NCBI RefSeq assembly: GCF_037975245.1
Contig: NC_092571.1
Location: forward strand, 21,563,917 to 21,627,916
Length of the DNA: 64,000 nucleotides
DNA from: Apostichopus japonicus
Lineage: Eukaryota; Echinodermata; Holothuroidea; Aspidochirotida; Stichopodidae
Direction: 5' to 3'
Position 1 is the stretch's first letter. Each line of letters opens with the position of its first letter. Positions 1 through 10,573 of this stretch are shown piece after piece. A model generated the notes under the pieces. That model saw only the letters and a list, made by a program, of their open reading frames with translations, was not told the DNA's origin and made no database searches. A program made the position numbers and the translations under genes.

Positions 1-1584
1 CACTGTGCGAGCTGATGATCGAGACTCTCTTTTGCATCCGTGGTTCGAACCCCGGGTGATGACGTCTTTTGCCGATCTTTTACAGCAAGTGCCTACACGG
101 GGAGCTGTAAGTATTAGTTAATCCACCTAATATCTCAGTCCATACAGTGGCGCGATGGCTTGGCGCACTGTGCGAGCTGATGATCGAGACTCTCTTTTGC
201 ATCCGTGGTTCGAACCCCTGGTGATGACGTCTTTTACAGCAAGTGCCTACACGGGGAGCTGTAAGTATTAGTTAATCCACCTAATATCTCAGTCCATACA
301 GTGGCGCGATGGCTTGGCGCACTGTGCGAGCTGATGATCGAGACTCTCTTTTGCATCCGTGGTTCGAACCCCGGGTGATGACGTCTTTTACAGCAAGTGC
401 CTACACGGGGAGCTGTAAGTATTAGTTAATCCACCTAATATCTCAGTCCATACAGTGGCGTGATGGCTTGGCGCACTGTGCGAGCTGATGATCGAGACTC
501 TCTTTTGCATCCGTGGTTCGAACCCCGGGTGATGACGTCTTTTGCCGATCTTTTACAGCAAGTGCCTACACGGGGAGCTGTAAGTATTAGTTAATCCACC
601 TAATATCTCAGTCCATACAGTGGCGCGATGGCTTGGCGCACTGTGCGAGCTGATGATCGAGACTCTCTTTTGCATCCGTGGTTCGAACCCCGGGTGATGA
701 CGTCTTTTACAGCAAGTGCCTACACGGGGAGCTGTAAGTATTAGTTAATCCACCTAATATCTCAGTCCATACAGTGGCGTGATGGCTTGGCGCACTGTGC
801 GAGCTGATGATCGAGACTCTCTTTTGCATCCGTGGTTCGAACCCCGGGTGATGACGTCTTTTGCCGATCTTTTACAGCAAGTGCCTACACGGGGAGCTGT
901 AAGTATTAGTTAATCCACCTAATATCTCAGTCCATACAGTGGCGCGATGGCTTGGCGCACTGTGCGAGCTGATGATCGAGACTCTCTTTTGCATCCGTGG
1001 TTCGAACCCCGGGTGATGACGTCTTTTACAGCAAGTGCCTACACGGGGAGCTGTAAGTATTAGTTAATCCACCTAATATCTCAGTCCATACAGTGGCGCG
1101 ATGGCTTGGCGCACTGTGCGAGCTGATGATCGAGACTCTCTTTTGCATCCGTGGTTCGAACCCCGGGTGATGACGTCTTTTGCCGATCTTTTACAGCAAG
1201 TGCCTACACGGGGAGCTGTAAGTATTAGTTAATCCACCTAATATCTCAGTCCATACAGTGGCGCGATGGCTTGGCGCACTGTGCGAGCTGATGATCGAGA
1301 CTCTCTTTTGCATCCGTGGTTCGAACCCCGGGTGATGACGTCTTTTACAGCAAGTGCCTACACGGGGAGCTGTAAGTATTAGTTAATCCACCTAATATCT
1401 CAGTCCATACAGTGGCGCGATGGCTTGGCGCACTGTGCGAGCTGATGATCGAGACTCTCTTTTGCATCCGTGGTTCGAACCCCGGGTGATGACGTCTTTT
1501 ACAGCAAGTGCCTACACGGGGAGCTGTAAGTATTAGTTAATCCACCTAATATCTCAGTCCATACAGTGGCGTGATGGCTTGGCG

Positions 1585-4230
1585 CACTGTGCGAGCTGAT
1601 GATCGAGACTCTCTTTTGCATCCGTGGTTCGAACCCCGGGTGATGACGTCTTTTGCCGATCTTTTACAGCAAGTGCCTACAGTGGCGCGATGGCTTGGCG
1701 CACTGTGCGAGCTGATGATCGAGACTCTCTTTTGCATCCGTGGTTCGAACCCCGGGTGATGACGTCTTTTGCCGATCTTTTACAGCAAGTGCCTACACGG
1801 GGAGCTGTAAGTATTAGTTAATCCACCTAATATCTCAGTCCATACAGTGGCGCGATGGCTTGGCGCACTGTGCGAGCTGATGATCGAGACTCTCTTTTGC
1901 ATCCGTGGTTCGAACCCCGGGTGATGACGTCTTTTACAGCAAGTGCCTACACGGGGAGCTGTAAGTATTAGTTAATCCACCTAATATCTCAGTCCATACA
2001 GTGGCGCGATGGCTTGGCGCACTGTGCGAGCTGATGATCGAGACTCTCTTTTGCATCCGTGGTTCGAACCCCGGGTGATGACGTCTTTTACAGCAAGTGC
2101 CTACACGGGGAGCTGTAAGTATTAGTTAATCCACCTAATATCTCAGTCCATACAGTGGCGTGATGGCTTGGCGCACTGTGCGAGCTGATGATCGAGACTC
2201 TCTTTTGCATCCGTGGTTCGAACCCCGGGTGATGACGTCTTTTGCCGATCTTTTACAGCAAGTGCCTACACGGGGAGCTGTAAGTATTAGTTAATCCACC
2301 TAATATCTCAGTCCATACAGTGGCGCGATGGCTTGGCGCACTGTGCGAGCTGATGATCGAGACTCTCTTTTGCATCCGTGGTTCGAACCCCGGGTGATGA
2401 CGTCTTTTACAGCAAGTGCCTACACGGGGAGCTGTAAGTATTAGTTAATCCACCTAATATCTCAGTCCATACAGTGGCGTGATGGCTTGGCGCACTGTGC
2501 GAGCTGATGATCGAGACTCTCTTTTGCATCCGTGGTTCGAACCCCGGGTGATGACGTCTTTTGCCGATCTTTTACAGCAAGTGCCTACACGGGGAGCTGT
2601 AAGTATTAGTTAATCCACCTAATATCTCAGTCCATACAGTGGCGCGATGGCTTGGCGCACTGTGCGAGCTGATGATCGAGACTCTCTTTTGCATCCGTGG
2701 TTCGAACCCCGGGTGATGACGTCTTTTACAGCAAGTGCCTACACGGGGAGCTGTAAGTATTAGTTAATCCACCTAATATCTCAGTCCATACAGTGGCGCG
2801 ATGGCTTGGCGCACTGTGCGAGCTGATGATCGAGACTCTCTTTTGCATCCGTGGTTCGAACCCCGGGTGATGACGTCTTTTACAGCAAGTGCCTACACGG
2901 GGAGCTGTAAGTATTAGTTAATCCACCTAATATCTCAGTCCATACAGTGGCGTGATGGCTTGGCGCACTGTGCGAGCTGATGATCGAGACTCTCTTTTGC
3001 ATCCGTGGTTCGAACCCCGGGTGATGACGTCTTTTGCCGATCTTTTACAGCAAGTGCCTACACGGGGAGCTGTAAGTATTAGTTAATCCACCTAATATCT
3101 CAGTCCATACAGTGGCGCGATGGCTTGGCGCACTGTGCGAGCTGATGATCGAGACTCTCTTTTGCATCCGTGGTTCGAACCCCGGGTGATGACGTCTTTT
3201 ACAGCAAGTGCCTACACGGGGAGCTGTAAGTATTAGTTAATCCACCTAATATCTCAGTCCATACAGTGGCGTGATGGCTTGGCGCACTGTGCGAGCTGAT
3301 GATCGAGACTCTCTTTTGCATCCGTGGTTCGAACCCCGGGTGATGACGTCTTTTGCCGATCTTTTACAGCAAGTGCCTACACGGGGAGCTGTAAGTATTA
3401 GTTAATCCACCTAATATCTCAGTCCATACAGTGGCGCGATGGCTTGGCGCACTGTGCGAGCTGATGATCGAGACTCTCTTTTGCATCCGTGGTTCGAACC
3501 CCGGGTGATGACGTCTTTTACAGCAAGTGCCTACACGGGGAGCTGTAAGTATTAGTTAATCCACCTAATATCTCAGTCCATACAGTGGCGCGATGGCTTG
3601 GCGCACTGTGCGAGCTGATGATCGAGACTCTCTTTTGCATCCGTGGTTCGAACCCCGGGTGATGACGTCTTTTACAGCAAGTGCCTACACGGGGAGCTGT
3701 AAGTATTAGTTAATCCACCTAATATCTCAGTCCATACAGTGGCGCGATGGCTTGGCGCACTGTGCGAGCTGATGATCGAGACTCTCTTTTGCATCCGTGG
3801 TTCGAACCCCGGGTGATGACGTCTTTTGCCGATCTTTTACAGCAAGTGCCTACACGGGGAGCTGTAAGTATTAGTTAATCCACCTAATATCTCAGTCCAT
3901 ACAGTGGCGCGATGGCTTGGCGCACTGTGCGAGCTGATGATCGAGACTCTCTTTTGCATCCGTGGTTCGAACCCCGGGTGATGACGTCTTTTACAGCAAG
4001 TGCCTACACGGGGAGCTGTAAGTATTAGTTAATCCACCTAATATCTCAGTCCATACAGTGGCGCGATGGCTTGGCGCACTGTGCGAGCTGATGATCGAGA
4101 CTCTCTTTTGCATCCGTGGTTCGAACCCCGGGTGATGACGTCTTTTACAGCAAGTGCCTACACGGGGAGCTGTAAGTATTAGTTAATCCACCTAATATCT
4201 CAGTCCATACAGTGGCGTGATGGCTTGGCG
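1585..4230 (+). repeat. Higher-order repeat, copy A (2646 bp)
   Basis: Begins with a 116 bp monomer (T) that lost 49 bp, so that gcctaca runs straight into gtggcgcgatgg. The order of 17 monomers is T-L-S-S-L-S-L-S-S-L-S-L-S-S-L-S-S, where L is 165 bp and S is 154 bp. The next T monomer opens copy B. Confidence 0.85.
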
Positions 4231-6557
4231 CACTGTGCGAGCTGATGATCGAGACTCTCTTTTGCATCCGTGGTTCGAACCCCGGGTGATGACGTCTTTT
4301 GCCGATCTTTTACAGCAAGTGCCTACAGTGGCGCGATGGCTTGGCGCACTGTGCGAGCTGATGATCGAGACTCTCTTTTGCATCCGTGGTTCGAACCCCG
4401 GGTGATGACGTCTTTTGCCGATCTTTTACAGCAAGTGCCTACACGGGGAGCTGTAAGTATTAGTTAATCCACCTAATATCTCAGTCCATACAGTGGCGCG
4501 ATGGCTTGGCGCACTGTGCGAGCTGATGATCGAGACTCTCTTTTGCATCCGTGGTTCGAACCCCGGGTGATGACGTCTTTTACAGCAAGTGCCTACACGG
4601 GGAGCTGTAAGTATTAGTTAATCCACCTAATATCTCAGTCCATACAGTGGCGCGATGGCTTGGCGCACTGTGCGAGCTGATGATCGAGACTCTCTTTTGC
4701 ATCCGTGGTTCGAACCCCGGGTGATGACGTCTTTTACAGCAAGTGCCTACACGGGGAGCTGTAAGTATTAGTTAATCCACCTAATATCTCAGTCCATACA
4801 GTGGCGTGATGGCTTGGCGCACTGTGCGAGCTGATGATCGAGACTCTCTTTTGCATCCGTGGTTCGAACCCCGGGTGATGACGTCTTTTGCCGATCTTTT
4901 ACAGCAAGTGCCTACACGGGGAGCTGTAAGTATTAGTTAATCCACCTAATATCTCAGTCCATACAGTGGCGCGATGGCTTGGCGCACTGTGCGAGCTGAT
5001 GATCGAGACTCTCTTTTGCATCCGTGGTTCGAACCCCGGGTGATGACGTCTTTTACAGCAAGTGCCTACACGGGGAGCTGTAAGTATTAGTTAATCCACC
5101 TAATATCTCAGTCCATACAGTGGCGCGATGGCTTGGCGCACTGTGCGAGCTGATGATCGAGACTCTCTTTTGCATCCGTGGTTCGAACCCCGGGTGATGA
5201 CGTCTTTTACAGCAAGTGCCTACACGGGGAGCTGTAAGTATTAGTTAATCCACCTAATATCTCAGTCCATACAGTGGCGTGATGGCTTGGCGCACTGTGC
5301 GAGCTGATGATCGAGACTCTCTTTTGCATCCGTGGTTCGAACCCCGGGTGATGACGTCTTTTGCCGATCTTTTACAGCAAGTGCCTACACGGGGAGCTGT
5401 AAGTATTAGTTAATCCACCTAATATCTCAGTCCATACAGTGGCGCGATGGCTTGGCGCACTGTGCGAGCTGATGATCGAGACTCTCTTTTGCATCCGTGG
5501 TTCGAACCCCGGGTGATGACGTCTTTTACAGCAAGTGCCTACACGGGGAGCTGTAAGTATTAGTTAATCCACCTAATATCTCAGTCCATACAGTGGCGTG
5601 ATGGCTTGGCGCACTGTGCGAGCTGATGATCGAGACTCTCTTTTGCATCCGTGGTTCGAACCCCGGGTGATGACGTCTTTTGCCGATCTTTTACAGCAAG
5701 TGCCTACACGGGGAGCTGTAAGTATTAGTTAATCCACCTAATATCTCAGTCCATACAGTGGCGCGATGGCTTGGCGCACTGTGCGAGCTGATGATCGAGA
5801 CTCTCTTTTGCATCCGTGGTTCGAACCCCGGGTGATGACGTCTTTTACAGCAAGTGCCTACACGGGGAGCTGTAAGTATTAGTTAATCCACCTAATATCT
5901 CAGTCCATACAGTGGCGCGATGGCTTGGCGCACTGTGCGAGCTGATGATCGAGACTCTCTTTTGCATCCGTGGTTCGAACCCCGGGTGATGACGTCTTTT
6001 ACAGCAAGTGCCTACACGGGGAGCTGTAAGTATTAGTTAATCCACCTAATATCTCAGTCCATACAGTGGCGCGATGGCTTGGCGCACTGTGCGAGCTGAT
6101 GATCGAGACTCTCTTTTGCATCCGTGGTTCGAACCCCGGGTGATGACGTCTTTTGCCGATCTTTTACAGCAAGTGCCTACACGGGGAGCTGTAAGTATTA
6201 GTTAATCCACCTAATATCTCAGTCCATACAGTGGCGCGATGGCTTGGCGCACTGTGCGAGCTGATGATCGAGACTCTCTTTTGCATCCGTGGTTCGAACC
6301 CCGGGTGATGACGTCTTTTACAGCAAGTGCCTACACGGGGAGCTGTAAGTATTAGTTAATCCACCTAATATCTCAGTCCATACAGTGGCGCGATGGCTTG
6401 GCGCACTGTGCGAGCTGATGATCGAGACTCTCTTTTGCATCCGTGGTTCGAACCCCGGGTGATGACGTCTTTTACAGCAAGTGCCTACACGGGGAGCTGT
6501 AAGTATTAGTTAATCCACCTAATATCTCAGTCCATACAGTGGCGTGATGGCTTGGCG
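4231..6557 (+). repeat. Higher-order repeat, copy B (2327 bp)
   Basis: Fifteen monomers, T-L-S-S-L-S-S-L-S-L-S-S-L-S-S. It differs from copy A by 319 bp, exactly one L plus one S monomer. A third block opens with the T monomer at 6558-6673 and runs to the array edge at 9000 without meeting another T. Confidence 0.85.
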
Positions 6558-9000
6558 CACTGTGCGAGCTGATGATCGAGACTCTCTTTTGCATCCGTGG
6601 TTCGAACCCCGGGTGATGACGTCTTTTGCCGATCTTTTACAGCAAGTGCCTACAGTGGCGCGATGGCTTGGCGCACTGTGCGAGCTGATGATCGAGACTC
6701 TCTTTTGCATCCGTGGTTCGAACCCCGGGTGATGACGTCTTTTGCCGATCTTTTACAGCAAGTGCCTACACGGGGAGCTGTAAGTATTAGTTAATCCACC
6801 TAATATCTCAGTCCATACAGTGGCGCGATGGCTTGGCGCACTGTGCGAGCTGATGATCGAGACTCTCTTTTGCATCCGTGGTTCGAACCCCGGGTGATGA
6901 CGTCTTTTACAGCAAGTGCCTACACGGGGAGCTGTAAGTATTAGTTAATCCACCTAATATCTCAGTCCATACAGTGGCGCGATGGCTTGGCGCACTGTGC
7001 GAGCTGATGATCGAGACTCTCTTTTGCATCCGTGGTTCGAACCCCGGGTGATGACGTCTTTTACAGCAAGTGCCTACACGGGGAGCTGTAAGTATTAGTT
7101 AATCCACCTAATATCTCAGTCCATACAGTGGCGTGATGGCTTGGCGCACTGTGCGAGCTGATGATCGAGACTCTCTTTTGCATCCGTGGTTCGAACCCCG
7201 GGTGATGACGTCTTTTGCCGATCTTTTACAGCAAGTGCCTACACGGGGAGCTGTAAGTATTAGTTAATCCACCTAATATCTCAGTCCATACAGTGGCGCG
7301 ATGGCTTGGCGCACTGTGCGAGCTGATGATCGAGACTCTCTTTTGCATCCGTGGTTCGAACCCCGGGTGATGACGTCTTTTACAGCAAGTGCCTACACGG
7401 GGAGCTGTAAGTATTAGTTAATCCACCTAATATCTCAGTCCATACAGTGGCGTGATGGCTTGGCGCACTGTGCGAGCTGATGATCGAGACTCTCTTTTGC
7501 ATCCGTGGTTCGAACCCCGGGTGATGACGTCTTTTGCCGATCTTTTACAGCAAGTGCCTACACGGGGAGCTGTAAGTATTAGTTAATCCACCTAATATCT
7601 CAGTCCATACAGTGGCGCGATGGCTTGGCGCACTGTGCGAGCTGATGATCGAGACTCTCTTTTGCATCCGTGGTTCGAACCCCGGGTGATGACGTCTTTT
7701 ACAGCAAGTGCCTACACGGGGAGCTGTAAGTATTAGTTAATCCACCTAATATCTCAGTCCATACAGTGGCGCGATGGCTTGGCGCACTGTGCGAGCTGAT
7801 GATCGAGACTCTCTTTTGCATCCGTGGTTCGAACCCCGGGTGATGACGTCTTTTACAGCAAGTGCCTACACGGGGAGCTGTAAGTATTAGTTAATCCACC
7901 TAATATCTCAGTCCATACAGTGGCGTGATGGCTTGGCGCACTGTGCGAGCTGATGATCGAGACTCTCTTTTGCATCCGTGGTTCGAACCCCGGGTGATGA
8001 CGTCTTTTGCCGATCTTTTACAGCAAGTGCCTACACGGGGAGCTGTAAGTATTAGTTAATCCACCTAATATCTCAGTCCATACAGTGGCGCGATGGCTTG
8101 GCGCACTGTGCGAGCTGATGATCGAGACTCTCTTTTGCATCCGTGGTTCGAACCCCGGGTGATGACGTCTTTTACAGCAAGTGCCTACACGGGGAGCTGT
8201 AAGTATTAGTTAATCCACCTAATATCTCAGTCCATACAGTGGCGTGATGGCTTGGCGCACTGTGCGAGCTGATGATCGAGACTCTCTTTTGCATCCGTGG
8301 TTCGAACCCCGGGTGATGACGTCTTTTGCCGATCTTTTACAGCAAGTGCCTACACGGGGAGCTGTAAGTATTAGTTAATCCACCTAATATCTCAGTCCAT
8401 ACAGTGGCGCGATGGCTTGGCGCACTGTGCGAGCTGATGATCGAGACTCTCTTTTGCATCCGTGGTTCGAACCCCGGGTGATGACGTCTTTTACAGCAAG
8501 TGCCTACACGGGGAGCTGTAAGTATTAGTTAATCCACCTAATATCTCAGTCCATACAGTGGCGCGATGGCTTGGCGCACTGTGCGAGCTGATGATCGAGA
8601 CTCTCTTTTGCATCCGTGGTTCGAACCCCGGGTGATGACGTCTTTTGCCGATCTTTTACAGCAAGTGCCTACACGGGGAGCTGTAAGTATTAGTTAATCC
8701 ACCTAATATCTCAGTCCATACAGTGGCGCGATGGCTTGGCGCACTGTGCGAGCTGATGATCGAGACTCTCTTTTGCATCCGTGGTTCGAACCCCGGGTGA
8801 TGACGTCTTTTACAGCAAGTGCCTACACGGGGAGCTGTAAGTATTAGTTAATCCACCTAATATCTCAGTCCATACAGTGGCGCGATGGCTTGGCGCACTG
8901 TGCGAGCTGATGATCGAGACTCTCTTTTGCATCCGTGGTTCGAACCCCGGGTGATGACGTCTTTTGCCGATCTTTTACAGCAAGTGCCTACACGGGGAGC

Positions 9001-9555
9001 TTAATCGGCCTTATATCTCAGTTTCAGTCAAATTATATTCGACGACATAGTGAATTATCATAAAAATTCCAGCCCTTTAGGCGTTCCATAGGAAACGATT
9101 TGACAAGTCTATGTTCCTATGGTAGTATACGCCCAGTCATGTGGTCTCTAAGTCTAGATAGAAGTTTTCACTAGCTAAACGCTACCCATCACCGCATAGC
9201 TGACAAGTTGGCCTTCCATGGCACTATCAATTTCCGTATCATGACCATGTAGATTTTTTGCTTTCCGAGCCGGAACTTTCCGTCACTTGTAAACAGACCT
9301 CTTCACTCATTGGTAAACAAATTTCCTACGCTGCTCCTGAGAGGCCTAAAGGGGTCGAAAATTTCCTCAATTGACCCACTTTTCTCACCATATGTACTTC
9401 CATTGATGCTTTTCAACATGCAAGCCATAAAAACTAGATTATGATTGATAACAGGTCACAAAAGATGTTCTCCCGCTGCTTTTTGGCACTTTTCCTGAAG
9501 GCGAACAATCGGGCGGATTGATATAGACTCTAATAAGAGTAAGCCACCATAACGC
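9001..9555. other. Unique sequence at the satellite edge
   Basis: The array stops in mid-monomer at cggggagc (9000) and is followed by apparently unique sequence. I see no gene, splice-bounded ORF or repeat here. Confidence 0.6.
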
Positions 9556-9563
9556 GGATCGCA

Positions 9564-10219
9564 CAACGAGGTAAATGAATCTGGAGAAACTATCACACAG
9601 TAAATACGGGCGTACGCGCGTACCATGTATGTAGGGTCATGTGATGTGTTCCAGGGTGGTACTAATATACTTCTCTCCCTATTACGCATGATTATTTCAC
9701 CCAACTAGTACGTAAATGTGTTTGCGTGCTTAGAGCAGCAGACGACACCCGTTACCTAGCAATAACCGTGCCTGTAGCCTAACGTGATAGCTATATTCCC
9801 GTCGAGCAGCATTAGGCTCTGTTCCATGGAGAATTCCGTGGTTGCACTGAACTAAACATTTCCCATTTCTACATTAACTTATAGCGTGTATTAATAACGT
9901 TAGGCCATATGAGACAAAGCTTGCCCTAGAGCTGTATTAATAAGTAAGATTATGTAGAAAGCCTGCCTTCATTCAAGAGAATAAGGTTGAACGTTAGCAT
10001 ATTAGCACTATTTCGTAGGCCTGAAGTACCAGTACCTTCTTATGCCGTTATTTCCCATGTCCGAACCGACCAATCTTTCACGAAGTCACTAACACTGTTC
10101 TCGAACTGCTACAGAGAAATATCAGTATAGTACCACCCTGGAACACATCACATGACCCTCCATACATGGTACGCGCGCACCCAATTGACATGAATCCTCC
10201 AGATTCATTTACCTCGTTG
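9564..10219. mobile_element. 656 bp TIR element with 8 bp target duplications
   Basis: Starts CAACGAGGTAAATGAATC and ends with its inverse GATTCATTTACCTCGTTG. It is flanked on both sides by the direct repeat GGATCGCA (9556-9563 and 10220-10227). The inverted arms extend inward with gaps. A second strong block pairs 9615-9663 with 10130-10177 and includes gcgcgtaccatgtatg and tcatgtgatgtgttccaggg. Eight-bp duplications are typical of hAT-like elements, among others. No transposase is visible: the 82-codon minus ORF at 9456-9704 overlaps one arm and resembles nothing I know. It is best read as a non-autonomous element. Confidence 0.8.
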
Positions 10220-10249
10220 GGATCGCAAAGTTACCAACCTGAAGCTATC

Positions 10250-10573
10250 CAAGGATTCATCACATGATTCATCCCAGGATTCATCACAGGATTCATCCCA
10301 GGATTGAGATTCATTACAGGATTCATCCCAGGATTAAGATTTATCACAGGACTCATCCCAGGATTCATCAGAGGATTTAGATAATAGATTCATCACAGGA
10401 TTCATCCCAGGATTCAGATTCATCACAGGATTCATCCCAGGATACATCATAGGATTCGTTCCAGGATTCAGATTTATCCCAGGATTCATCACAGGATTCA
10501 TCACAGGATTCATCCCAGGATTCAGATTAATCCCAGAATTCATCCCAGGATTCAGATTTATCACCAGATTCAT
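10250..10573. repeat. 12 bp minisatellite (ggattcatccca)
   Basis: Variants of ggattcatccca and ggattcatcaca repeat in tandem, with interspersed ggattcagatt units. The array sits about 30 bp from the right target duplication of the 656 bp element. The minus-strand ORF across it (Asn-Pro-Gly-Met repeats) is a product of the repeat and not a credible protein. Confidence 0.85.

Larger units (their letters stand above)
1..9000 (+). repeat. tRNA-like satellite array, 58 monomers
   Basis: A tandem array continues past the left window edge. I counted 58 monomers by hand: a long form of 165 bp, a short form of 154 bp that lacks the 11 bp gccgatctttt, and three 116 bp deletion monomers. Monomers differ by only a few bases, for example c/t in ggcgYgatgg and one cctgg for ccggg near 218. 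Each contains a Pol III A-box-like TGGCTTGGCGC and, 51 nt downstream, a good B box GGTTCGAACCC. A TTTT run follows about 15 nt after the B box; long monomers have a second one. The acceptor and T stems do not pair well, so this is a tRNA-derived relic (SINE-head type), not a tRNA gene. A further TTTT lies between the boxes and could stop Pol III early. Small ORFs inside it are by-products of the repeat. Confidence 0.95.

Noticed and set aside
1546-6794. Sets of 62-65 codon ORFs repeated at 1.5, 4.2 and 6.5 kb
   Set aside because: They arise where the 116 bp monomer changes the frame relation between satellite units. Same DNA on both strands, no coding signature.
1-9000. CRISPR-like array
   Set aside because: Monomers are nearly identical along their whole length, with no variable spacers, and the window is eukaryotic.
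10334-10573. Asn-Pro-Gly-Met repeat protein on the minus strand
   Set aside because: Direct translation of a 12 bp minisatellite with no start context or flanking gene structure.
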